The notes below the pieces were generated by a model. The model was not told where the DNA came from. It saw only the letters and a program-made list of their open reading frames with translations, and did no database searches. Shown here one piece after another: positions 9,730 to 19,440 of a DNA stretch of 64,000 nucleotides. A program made the translations under genes and the position numbers. This DNA comes from Halocaridina rubra (taxonomy: Eukaryota > Arthropoda > Malacostraca > Decapoda > Atyidae), in the NCBI GenBank assembly GCA_037179515.1, contig JAXCGZ010022654.1, positions 207,001-271,000 on the forward strand, read 5' to 3'. Position 1 is the stretch's first letter, and each line of letters starts with the position of its first letter.

Positions 9730-11471
9730 GAAAGTAGAACATGGTAATGGGAAGTTGCTGTCGCTGTTTCTTCTTTTGTGCAAAGATGGTCTTGTAAGGG
9801 ATCATGGCATTGTCGAGAAGATTGCAGGTCACTGAACGAACCATATTATTTCATGTTCTTGCGAGAGTTGTTGGACTGCTTCCACGTTTTCATACATGGC
9901 TGCCAGATATTCGAGTGTAAGGCCAGGTTCTTCGATTTCTTCATGCGTTTCCTCTGGTTGGTCTTCTTCCTCTTCGCCCCTCGCTGATTTTGTCATTTCC
10001 TCCAAGTTTTCATCAGTCAAAGGCTGGGAGTGGCAGTCGATCAGTTCATTCACGTCTTCGTGAGTCATATCTTTAAAGCCATCTCCTCCTAGCAATGCAG
10101 CCAACATCACAGCTTTCGCAACTGCCAAGTTATCGACTTCGTCAGGAACGAATCCCTTGTAGTCGTAGATGACTTCGGGCGACAAGTCCTTCCAGCTGGC
10201 ATTGATTGTGGCCGGCTTCATCTCTTTGATTGCATTCTGAATATTTTGAAGGCATGTAGTAATCGTGTAGTTACGCCAGTAAGTCTTCATTGAGAATTCT
10301 TTGTCCGAATCCATGGATTCAACCAGGTTCGCCAGGGTATTTCGTGTGTAGAGGGCCTTGAACTCACGAATAAAGCCTTGATCCATAGGCTGAATCAGTG
10401 ATGTCATATTAGGTGGCAGGAACTGTACTTGAACACCGTCATGTTCGAGATTAGTTGCGTGGCCACCAGCATTATCCATCAAAAGAAGGACTTTAAATTC
10501 AAGGCCTTTTTCCGCAAGATGAATTTTGACCTGAGGGATAAAGCATTGGTGAAACCAGTCCGATGTGAGGCTTTTCGTGATCCAGGCCGTAGGGTTATGC
10601 ATCCAATACACTGGCAGCAGATTCTTATTCTTCAAAGCCCTAGGGTTCTTTGACTTGCAGATAAGCCCGGGCCTTGACATGAAGCCCGCAGCATTCCCGC
10701 ACATGACGAGGGTAATGCGGTCTTTGTGCGCTTTAAATCCTGGGGCTTTAGCTTCTTTCTTGAAGAGAAAAGTTCGAGATGGTGTTCTCTTCCAAAATAA
10801 CCCAGTCTCATTCATGTTAAAGACTTGCTCAGGAGCATATCGCCTTCCTCAATAATTTTCTTGAAGTCATTCTTTATGTATTCTTCAGCTGCAGCTGTAT
10901 CTGCAGAGGCAGCTTCGCCGTAAACCAAAACGCTCTTTAGGCCATAGTGTTTTTGAAATTTAGCGAACCATCCCTTGCTTGCCACGAAAGATTGTTTCCT
11001 CGGTGGAGAATCGCTGGAGGGGCCTGGTTGTGGGTCATCTATATCTTCTTCTCTCTCCTCCTCTCCACAGTCACCACTGTCGTCGTCGGGTTCATTTGCA
11101 GCGAATGTATCGTACAGCCTCTTCGCCTTTGTTTGTATGATATTGGTGTCTAAGCTGATGTTCTTTCTGCAGTCAGTAATCCACAGGGCCAAAGCAGATT
11201 CCATCCGCACTATTATATTGTGGGGTGTTATGACCCTCTTCGCTGTTTTACTAAATGGAATAGTTGCTGTTTTCCTGCTATTTGCCTCGGCCTTTTTGAT
11301 GTAGCGAACAGTAGATTCGTTGAGGCCAAAATGGCGGCCGACATCCGCAAACCTTCTTCCTTCTTTCAGCATGTCTAACAGTTTTACCTTATCTGTTATG
11401 GTTAACATCTTCCTTTGCCACTTTGGCTCACTACCATAAGCCTTAGAAGATGAAGGATGCTTTGGAGGCAT
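9730..11471 (-). pseudogene. Tigger transposase, copy B (frameshifted, D1 mutated)
   Basis: The start codon at 11469-11471 gives MPPKHPSSSKAYGSEPKWQR and an HTH (NESTVRYIKKAEANSRKTAT). The CENP-B-type second DNA-binding region, with KQSFVASKGWFAKFQKHYG, and an acidic linker follow. A frameshift at about 10812 joins the DDE domain: FNMNETGLFWKRTPSRTF, then LLLMDNAGGHATNLEHDGV, then LIQPMDQGFIREFKALY. The first catalytic residue, Asp in FNVDETGL of the family, is Asn here. A second frameshift near 9840 disturbs the C-terminus (QKKK-like end near 9750). Length and order fit pogo/Tigger transposases of ~500-550 residues. The copy is catalytically dead as read. Confidence 0.88.
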
Positions 11472-11759
11472 TGCAGAGTTTGAAATACGTGAGTAAAAAA
11501 AATCACAAGCACAATGTATTAAGGAGCACAAAGCAAACGGCTCACATGCGAGTTAGACTGAACAGGTGAGGCGAGACAATGGAAGATGGTGGGAGAACCA
11601 AGCTTCAATCAAAACGCCAATCAGACCCCATGCTACAGAACATACAGAAAAACAATTATGTGATTCGTTGTCTCCCACCCTTTCAGCCAATTGCATCCCA
11701 TGAACTATCTCACGTAGGTGCGAGCCTTTGCGTTTTCCAAGACGCCAATGCAGTGTACG

Positions 11760-12300
11760 CTATTGTACAGTATTTTACATGGTGCTGTACTATGAGTTAT
11801 ATGTTTAAGTTTATGTTTTTTACTATTTTTACGGTTTTATTATTCTTAGGCTACGGAATACTTTTTTTTATCAATAAAGTAATAAAAATACTGGAAATTT
11901 TAATATGTACTAGCTTATGTAGGTGCGACCCTTTTCGTTTTTCAAAACGCTGATACTGGTATTGTATTTTGCATGGTGCAATAGTGTGAGTTACATGTTT
12001 AAATGGATATTTTTTGATATTTTTTACTGTTTTATTATTCTTAGGCTAAGAAATACTTTTTTTTTTATCAATAAAATAATGAAAATACTGGAAATTTTAA
12101 TATGTGCTATCTCACGTAAGTTTGACCCTTTGCGTTTTCCGAAACGCCGATATCGGTATCGTACTTTCTATGGTGCAGAGTTACATGTTTAAATTTGTTT
12201 TTTTTACTATTTCTTACAGTTTTATTATTCTTAGGTTGGGAAATAAATTTATTTATCAATAAAATAATGAAAATACTGAAAATTTAAATTTTTTAATATT
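11760..12300 (-). repeat. 5' subterminal direct repeats of Tigger B
   Basis: Three imperfect units of ~190 bp each contain a GAGTTACATGTTTAAA phrase, TTTTATTATTCTTAGGCT, a run of T before ATCAATAAA, TTTTAATATGTRCT, and a palindromic GATACCGGTATC-like core. The same units occur in copies C (25500-26000) and D (31200-31740). Confidence 0.8.
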
Positions 12301-12307
12301 TTAATAC

Positions 12308-12717
12308 CCTCCCCGCACTGTTAACAAACCACCCTTTACTTTATTAATAACAGTGTGCAAGCATAAATTTATATGAACGTGATAGGTAAACTTACCGTGA
12401 ATGAGGTGATGATGATGTGTACATACTCCAGAGGAAATTATTCCACAGCCAATGACAGCTTTACGGCTGCTTTTTGCAAGAGAAAAACATGGTAATGGGG
12501 AGTTGCTGTCGCTGTTTCTTCTTTTGTGCGAAGATGGTCATGTAAGGAGTCATGGCATTGTCGATAATATTGCAGAAGGTCATCGAACGAACCATATTAT
12601 CGTTATGCTCCTGCGACAGTTGTTGGAGTGCTTTCACATGTTTATACATGGGAAATTATTCCACAGCCAATGACAGCTTTACGGCTGCTTTTTGCGAGAC
12701 AAAAACATGGTAATGGG
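12308..12717 (-). mobile_element. Tigger copy C, 3' part (left of the LTR insertion)
   Basis: The sequence begins CCTCCCCGCACTGTTAAC, lacking the ~120-bp terminus seen in B and D. It runs through the 3' UTR and transposase C-terminus. A ~219-bp segment (12433-12651, starting GGAAATTATTCCACAGCC) is repeated from 12652 onward; the second repeat continues across the LTR element at 23551. The piece stops at ATGGG (12713-12717), the 5-bp target duplication of the LTR retrotransposon. Confidence 0.85.
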
Positions 12718-14778
12718 TGTGACAGAGTGTTTCGCTCAAAGTCACCAGAGGCTGTTATATGCCTTATTAGTTAATTTAGTAACTTAACTGTTATTTTTCT
12801 AACTAAAAAAATAATTCCCACCTCTTGACCTTTGCAGATTATGATTATTTGCAATTTATATTTTATCTTATAGCTAATTTTAAATATATCTTATTTACTA
12901 TTCTTTTACGTGTAGAAGCAGAGTCCCGATATAAAGGCTGCTCCTACCTTTCCACCTTTTCAGTGAACCTATCAGATACGTTTTCTTTACAATTTTCTTA
13001 TGATAAAATAGCTCTTGCTGATAATTTTGTCATAAATTTGACCTTGCTGTTATGTCATTAGCCTGTCTAGATATATATCAGTAGCTTCTTTATTATTTGA
13101 GTACTTAAATTCCGTCTCCTACAACGCAAAGAACGTTCTATAGATTGTTTACCAGTAACCTAACTTTCCATTCTTATTCTCGTTTTATTTTATTTGCTTC
13201 CACTTGTTGTGCCAAAAATACTGTCTCTCTCTTGCATCTCTGCTATAATTGCCTGCCATGGACCACCACTAAAGTAGTCCTTAAATCATATAAGAGCCAG
13301 TTACTGCTCTAGAAATATATCCTACAGATGACGTCACCAGGAGGGACATTGAAGTGTCCTCATTTGGCGGCCAAACATCCCAGAGACAGCATCTCGCCTC
13401 AGCAGTCAAGTTTATTTCAAACCTTATTTACGTGGCATCTTCACAGGAATTCATCTGGCACAAACAAGGTGAGGGATAATGTATGGTACAGCTCGTGGGT
13501 CAAGCAAATTGTTTTTTTTTCTCAAGAATTAGTTACATTCGTTACTGGCTAAATCCTACAAAATTTTCTCAGATTTCATTCCCATACAAACAAATTTTTG
13601 TAGATTACCTAACTGGAATCTCACTTGCCAAAGTTAATTCCTTAATCTGGAAATTACAGTTGATATACATTGCTAAGAAGTTTCTTTTCATTGAATGTGA
13701 TAAACGAAAATCTCATCCTCTGAAGACTGGTTATGAGCCCATAAAAATCTATCCCTTCTCCTAGTATTCTAATTTCATTTCACCCCTTTCTATCACCGTA
13801 AATAAAGTGTTTTACGTCAAAACCTCGTGAATAAAGCTATTTGCTATATAAATCGCAAATAATTAATCATTTAACTAAAGTGTTAAACTGCAAATAATTA
13901 AAAGGTAATTTTACCCTGTTGGCTTTGCAAATATTTCCTGTTAACCACAATCTAATGAACGCATACTGTATTTATCTTGCTAATTCTTCATATGTTGGGG
14001 ATAAAGTGTTTTGAGTTATAAGTTGCAAATACTTCAAAAGGTGGTTCTGCACCCTCTTTTTCATTGCAAACAGTTCTTGATAACCAAACGTGAATGAATA
14101 CTGTATTTATCTCGTAGATTGTTCCTTTATCATAAATAGAGTGTCTTACCTTATTAATTGCAAATCAGTAATAAGCATTGCAACTTTTGTGGTTGCCCAC
14201 AATTTAAGGAATACATACAGTACTGTATTTGTCTTGCTTATTCTTTATTTATTTTGAATAAATTGTTATCCTTTAATACCAGCAAAGAATTAATGGTTTT
14301 GTATGCTATTATGGTAGCATAAATATTTCTACAGTAGAATAATATTGGAAACTCATTATATGTGTGCACATGCTTTCAGTGTCCCATTATTAACAGTGTG
14401 TCGTTTCTGTTTCTGCAATTGCAGTGTCCTCTATTCTACTCTGCCTTTGTGACAGAGGTAATCGTCGAGTTGAGGCCAAAGTCTTGGCATACGTCTGTGG
14501 TGCCGGGAAACGAAATCGTGCTCACCACCTCCGGGATTCGAGGCAGCATTTCATAAAATTTAATTTAAAAAATTTAATTCAATTCTTTTAATGTCATTGC
14601 ATTTCCAAAATTAAAAGAAAGTTAAATTCTGAGTTTCATTTAACTGAGTAGTGGTATACGGGTGGGGTGTTCAAGTGCAAATATCTGTCTTGTCTGTTTG
14701 TGAGCTCTTAACCAAGCTCAGTACTTTGAGTCCCCTTAGTAAAACAGAATCTTAGCAACACTCCCCATTCCCTCAGCA
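12718..14778 (+). repeat. 5' LTR (2061 bp)
   Basis: Ends are TGTGACAGAG and CCCTCAGCA. A TATA-like GATATAAAG lies at 12928-12936. AATAAA signals lie at 13801-13806 and 13830-13835. It matches the 3' LTR throughout apart from scattered substitutions, a ~10-bp gap near 12955, and lack of the ~35-bp segment present at 23067-23103. About 2 kb is long for a gypsy-type LTR. No long open frame fills it. Confidence 0.92.
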
Positions 14779-14782
14779 AGAT

Positions 14783-14800
14783 TGGCGCCCGAACAGGGAC
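14783..14800 (+). other. Primer-binding site for tRNA-Lys
   Basis: TGGCGCCCGAACAGGGAC is exactly complementary to the 3' end of the lysine tRNA that primes many retroelements. It lies 4 nt downstream of the 5' LTR, so minus-strand DNA synthesis would start here. Confidence 0.93.
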
Positions 14801-16039
14801 TCGAACAGACAGACTGATTTTGATAAATTTATTTTTATTTTGCTTTTTAACATTGTACATGAAACCCGATTACCATAGGCTCGATTATTGAAATGAATGA
14901 ATCATAGGCTGCACACAAAAATTTTATCGTTAAGAGACGTTGCGGATTAGAATTTTTTTTTTTATTTCCAAATTAATTATGGCAACTAATATTTTCTTGT
15001 TTCCCATGTGGTAAACAAAATTTCAGGAAATCTACATGAGATTATGTGGTAACAGACTTAAGAAATCTTGCATGACGAAAAGACGTGTTATTTAAAATTT
15101 CATTTATTTGCGTGATAAGATTGAGTTTTAAAGCATTCTTGTTTTATATATTCGTTAAAGGGTGATACTTGTTAAGAATTGTTTATATTTCCTTGGGATT
15201 TAGGAATTGGGAGAAAGCATATTAAGTATTTTTGCTTATAATTGTGTTTTATATTCAAGCATTGACTGCTCATAGATTGGGAAGAAAAGCTTTGGTGTCA
15301 TTTATCGAGCCTAGGCTAAACCCTTCATGTGTCTGAGTTGTCACTTGAAAATAAATTTTCTTATTACTAGTAGGCATGTGTAATCTGGCTGCCTAGTAAG
15401 CCGTTAGTTTATCTTTGGTGTATTTTGCCTAGGATCTGTGCCCTTTTGGCAACACTCCAGAATTTTACTTACAACATTTTATTTGTGGGTACTGCCATAT
15501 ACGCGCTCATTCGCAGGCACGACCGCTATACTGTACTTGTATGTATTCTCTGGCACTGGCTGCTAGTCGGTAAAATTCGTTGTTGCTTATTATTTCATTT
15601 GCACCATGACCGCAGGTACTGCCACGTATTGCTGTTAAGCAGGCACGACTGCCATTCCGTGTTACCAGTGTTTCATGCACTGTTTTGCAACATTTTGCTG
15701 CTGTTGCACTTGATTGTGTTGCTCATTCCTTTCATTTGCACCATAACCGCAGGTACTGCCACGTATTACTGTTAAGCAGGCACGACTGCCATTCTGTGTT
15801 ACCAGTGTTTCATGCACTGTTTTGCAACATTTTGCTGCTGTTGCATTTGATTGTATTTTGAGTCACTTTTATGGTGAGGTTTTGAGATCACTTTCACGTT
15901 TAAGTTTGAACTTTGGTGTTGAATATTTTTTCTCTCCTTGGTGTTGTGTGGTTCTTTCATTTTTTTTCTACGATTGTAGAGATTTGTTTTCTTTTGTGGT
16001 TGTTTTGGCACTTCGTAATTGACTGTTTAGGAAACCACC
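14801..16039 (+). other. Untranslated leader of the LTR element, with a tandem duplication
   Basis: No coding motif is seen. A ~115-bp block starting GCACCATGACCGCAGGTACT (from about 15601) is repeated from about 15738 as GCACCATAACCGCAGGTACT. Both copies run through ACTGCCACGTATT and GTTTCATGCACTGTTTTGC to TTGCTGCTGTTGCA, a period of ~137 bp. Confidence 0.7.
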
Positions 16040-17406
16040 ATGGAAACCAGGCAGTCACAGGAAACAAACTTGGAAACCATTGAAACATTCGATGAGGAGC
16101 GTTACCTGGAAATAATGATTGCTAGGGGTGAGAGATAAGGTCTTTCCCCAGGGCAGAAGCTCTTCGAATGGGCCAATGAGATGGCTGAATGCCGAGATAT
16201 GCTGGAGAAGAGAGCAAGTGATGAGGCACAAGCACAACGTGATGAGGCACAAGCACAACGTCATGAGGCACGAGCACAACGTCATGAGGCACGAGCACAA
16301 CGTGAACATGAGCTTGCGCTTGCACAACGTGATGATGCACAAGCACAACGTGAACATGAGCTTGCGCTTGCTTGGCTTCAAGCGGGATTCCCAGACAGTG
16401 GTCCTTCAACTGGAAATGGAAACCAGACTCGTGAGAGGCCCTCCTCAATGCAGAAATACGAAGACGACGGCAGGCAACCGCTTGATACTTACATCCGCTC
16501 TTTCGAAAGTCTTGCAGCAGTTAACGAAGGCACAGAGGCTGAGAAGAGCATTGGCTGCTTGCCTCCATGCCACCCCGTCTGCTCGCCCTGGTCAGGGAAC
16601 TTGACCAAATGCAACAGAGGGACTATGAGAAAGTTAAAAGCACACTCCTGGCCTCACAGAACCTTTCACCAGCTGAGTGTCGTGCTAGGTATATTTCTGC
16701 TTTCCCATTGAAGGAGGAGAACTGTAGTACCTTTGGCAAACGCAAGGCTCGCCTCTTTAATGATTGGTTACGGGTTGCAAAGTGTCCTCGTGAGAAGTTG
16801 TATGCATTCTTGATGTTTGATGCAATTGCCAATGAACTTCCTCCAGATGTTGTTGCATATGTAAGGACTTACCTTAAGGATGAGATCAACTACAAGAAAA
16901 GTTTAACCGCTGTGGACGAGTACCTCCAGCACAACCAGCCTGGAGTACATCTCTGTGATGTTATGAGGGCAAGAAGGGCTGATTCCAAGGTTCGTCCTCA
17001 GAGTTGTATCTCCCCCGCAGCAAGCCATGATTCTTACCGGAAAGGAGATCATAGGAACGGGAAGCACAAGGGCCCCTCGCAGAACTCACATCGTCCAGCA
17101 CATCCTCCTTACACTCCTAAGCCTTATTATGGCCATGCACCCTCACTCCAGAAGGATAACTCAGTAAGACTTAAGCCTCAGCAGTTCAGATCCAAAGGCC
17201 ATTACTCTGCTCCTCCTTCCCAGGGTTTTCAGCCAAATTCTAAGAGCCACCACGCTCTCTCACACAGCGGCGGCCCACAAAGCCGTCTGGCCATGCACTT
17301 GGCCCATGCTGTAGAAATAAGGCCAGAAAGGGCCACTGAGGATAACGCCGAGGAACCTACGTACAAACTTGCCAATGTGGAATTCATCGAACATGATGAT
17401 ATGTAA
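16040..17406 (+). pseudogene. gag: gag of the LTR retrotransposon (stop and frameshift)
   Basis: The ATG at 16040 has a strong context (CCACCATGG) and starts METRQSQETNLETIETFDEE. A TAA at 16136 breaks the frame, which then resumes with GLSPGQKLFEWANEMAECRD. Next is a run of heptads of type [DH]EAQAQR encoded by a 21-bp minisatellite (16211-16373), a likely coiled coil. Near 16545-16570 the reading shifts by one base into a frame that continues to TAA at 17404-17406. That part has a capsid-like helical stretch (FNDWLRVAKCPREKLYAFLM, then NELPPDVVAYVRTYL) and a basic His/Pro/Gln-rich tail. I find no CCHC zinc knuckle. Gag would form the virus-like particle. Its last codon and stop (ATG TAA) are followed at once, in the same frame, by pol's ATG. 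Confidence 0.82.
16211..16373 (+). repeat. 21-bp minisatellite coding for gag heptads
   Basis: Units of GATGAGGCACAAGCACAACGT and CATGAGGCACGAGCACAACG follow one another. Two 27-bp variants containing GAACATGAGCTTGCGCTTGC are interleaved. Each unit encodes one heptad, so copy-number change keeps the frame and lengthens the predicted coiled coil by whole turns. Confidence 0.88.
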
Positions 17407-19440
17407 ATGATCCCAAAATGCCTAGAAACCATAAATGGTGTGGAAGCTGAGATAGCCCTCGATACAGGGGCCAATGGCATATTTGTTGATGAGAGATTCG
17501 TCAGGGATGAAGATTTTACCGGCAAAGTCGTTCGTGTGCAGGTTGCTGAAGGAACACCCCAAATACGACGCTGCTGTGTCATTAACCTGGTTTGCAAATA
17601 CTACAAGGGAAAAGCCCCAGCTGTGGCAATGATTGGGCTTATGTACCCTGTCTTGCTGGGTCGTGCACTTAACCTAGTTCCTATTTTTCAGGCCGACCTC
17701 TGCCATAAGGACATTTCTCATTATAACTTCCCTCGGGGGAAGTCACATGAAGCCATTTCAGCAGCAACTCCTAGCCTCAATGCCAAGAATTTGGACGATT
17801 CTCCGACTGACTCCGTTGAGTCTGCTGCAGTTAGTACATGTAATGTGGAACGCAGAGAGTTTCCCCCTCCTTTACCAGGTGATGCACCTCTAGAGCCATT
17901 GAAGTCCCGTCCAGACTTTGCCAAATTGCAGCAAGATTGCCCCAGCCTCAAACGCTGGATGCAGCAGGCCACCGAGGGAAGGACCTTCACGGTGAGAGGA
18001 GGAGGCCAGGTCACTTACGCCCTTGAAGATGGAGTACTTCGTAGGCATGTGACTAAAGATGGCCACACCTTTAAACAGTTGGTGGTGCCCGCTTTGTTGC
18101 ACCGCCAAGCTATGTATGTGGCACACCATTTACCTCTGAGTGGACACAGAGGCAAAGCTAAAACTCGACACGTCCTGCAGAAGGCTTTTGCATGGCCAAA
18201 CATGTACGCCAAGGTAGACAGATATGTAGGCTCCTGCCCTGTCTGTCAATCCACCTTAATGGCACCGGTACCGAAAGTTCCCATGGGGATAACTAAGCTC
18301 TCAATGGAGCCATATTCCAAGGTCGCTATTGACATATTAGGTCCTATTAATCCAGCTTCGTCCACGGGGAAACAGTTCCCCCTGGTATATGTTGACCTGG
18401 CAACAAGGTACCCAGATGCAGTGCCACTGTCTTCTATCACAACTGAAGCAGTCGCTCATGCCCTATTTGAAATCTGTTCCAGGGTTGACTTTCCTGAGCA
18501 GGTCACTTCTGACAATGGAAGTCAGTTTACAAGTAGGCACTTTGAGGCTTTCTGTAACCTTTTAGAAATGAAGCACATTCGTACAAGTGTCTATCATGCC
18601 CAATCAAATGGAGCATGTGAACGCTATAACGGGACATTGAAGCGATGTTTGCGCAAGCTAGTGATAGATATACCTAGGCAGTGGGACAAGTACATCCCTG
18701 CTGCACTTTTCTCCTTCAGAGACACGCCCCACGACACCATTGGATACTCGCCTACCATCGATGACGATAGGGATGTCCATGAGTATATTTTGAAGTTTTC
18801 GTCTCATCTCAAAAAGGCTTGGAAAACTGCACAATTAGCCATTAAGGGTCACCAGCAGACTGCCAAGCTCCTCTTTGACAAGCATGCCCGGCGTCGTGCC
18901 CTGACACCCGGAGATCGAGCTCTGTTACTTCTCCCAACAGATACTCACAAGCTAATGCTACACTGGAAAGGACCATACACTGTGGTACACCGGGTGACCC
19001 CTGACAATTACGTGCTAAATGTTGATGGCAATAACCGGAAATACCACATTAACCAGCTGAAGCTTTATTGTGAGGACCCGGAGGCCCACAGGGATCCTGC
19101 GCTGGCACTCTCAGCAACCCCTATAGATGCCCTCAGCATCAACAGAACCTCCGAGGCTGCAGCAACACAGGTGCTCCATTATAGCCACCCCTTACCTCCT
19201 ATATTGGAATACTCCACCCTTGCAATGGAGACAGACTTACGGGAGTGGAGTTTTTCGGAAGAAGCCCCTCTGGCCGCAGCCACCACCCTTGCAATTGAAG
19301 ACATAAGCTTAGCTTTTGTTGATGGTAAGGATCCTGCCATTCCCACACACCGAAAGGAATGTGTGAGTAATTGCATTATTAACTCCAGACTGCAACTGAG
19401 TCAACGGAAACAGCTGAATAAGCTATTAGAGGACTATTAG
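17407..19440 (+). CDS. pol: Pol N-terminal part: aspartic protease and integrase
   Basis: An open frame of 677 codons. Residues 1-100 are a retropepsin: IALDTGANGIF with the catalytic Asp at ~19, and PVLLGRAL at ~81-88 as the second conserved block. Residues ~230-285 form the integrase HHCC zinc finger (AHHLPLSGHRG, then GSCPVCQ). The catalytic core has Asp in VAIDILGPI (~307), Asp in TSDNGSQFTS (~368) and Glu in NGACERYNG, with exactly 35 residues between the last two. A GPY/F module follows (LHWKGPYTVVHRV, then HINQLKLY). After TIGYSP the block usually seen before the GPY region is shortened, probably an in-frame deletion. The frame ends LLEDY-TAG at 19438. Translation past that stop continues directly into RT, so the stop is probably a nonsense mutation. 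Integrase before RT is unusual for gypsy-type enzymes. Confidence 0.92.
   Translation: MIPKCLETINGVEAEIALDTGANGIFVDERFVRDEDFTGKVVRVQVAEGTPQIRRCCVINLVCKYYKGKAPAVAMIGLMYPVLLGRALNLVPIFQADLCHKDISHYNFPRGKSHEAISAATPSLNAKNLDDSPTDSVESAAVSTCNVERREFPPPLPGDAPLEPLKSRPDFAKLQQDCPSLKRWMQQATEGRTFTVRGGGQVTYALEDGVLRRHVTKDGHTFKQLVVPALLHRQAMYVAHHLPLSGHRGKAKTRHVLQKAFAWPNMYAKVDRYVGSCPVCQSTLMAPVPKVPMGITKLSMEPYSKVAIDILGPINPASSTGKQFPLVYVDLATRYPDAVPLSSITTEAVAHALFEICSRVDFPEQVTSDNGSQFTSRHFEAFCNLLEMKHIRTSVYHAQSNGACERYNGTLKRCLRKLVIDIPRQWDKYIPAALFSFRDTPHDTIGYSPTIDDDRDVHEYILKFSSHLKKAWKTAQLAIKGHQQTAKLLFDKHARRRALTPGDRALLLLPTDTHKLMLHWKGPYTVVHRVTPDNYVLNVDGNNRKYHINQLKLYCEDPEAHRDPALALSATPIDALSINRTSEAAATQVLHYSHPLPPILEYSTLAMETDLREWSFSEEAPLAAATTLAIEDISLAFVDGKDPAIPTHRKECVSNCIINSRLQLSQRKQLNKLLEDY

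Larger units (their letters stand above)
9434..12307 (-). mobile_element. Tigger/pogo transposon, copy B (5' end missing)
   Basis: The 3' terminus lies on the left: CAGTAACCCCTCGTTTATCG, with a TA at 9432-9433. The element runs right to left, with a transposase start at 11471 and 5' subterminal direct repeats at about 11760-12300. It breaks off near 12307, where copy D would continue for another ~110 bp to its 5' inverted repeat. There the sequence passes straight into the 3' region of copy C, which lacks its own terminus. B and C are thus joined head to tail with both facing ends lost. Confidence 0.85.

Noticed and set aside
15425..16022. Plus-strand frames of 116 and 66 codons in the retroelement leader
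   Set aside because: They overlap a tandem duplication, lie before the well-placed gag ATG at 16040, and lack motifs.
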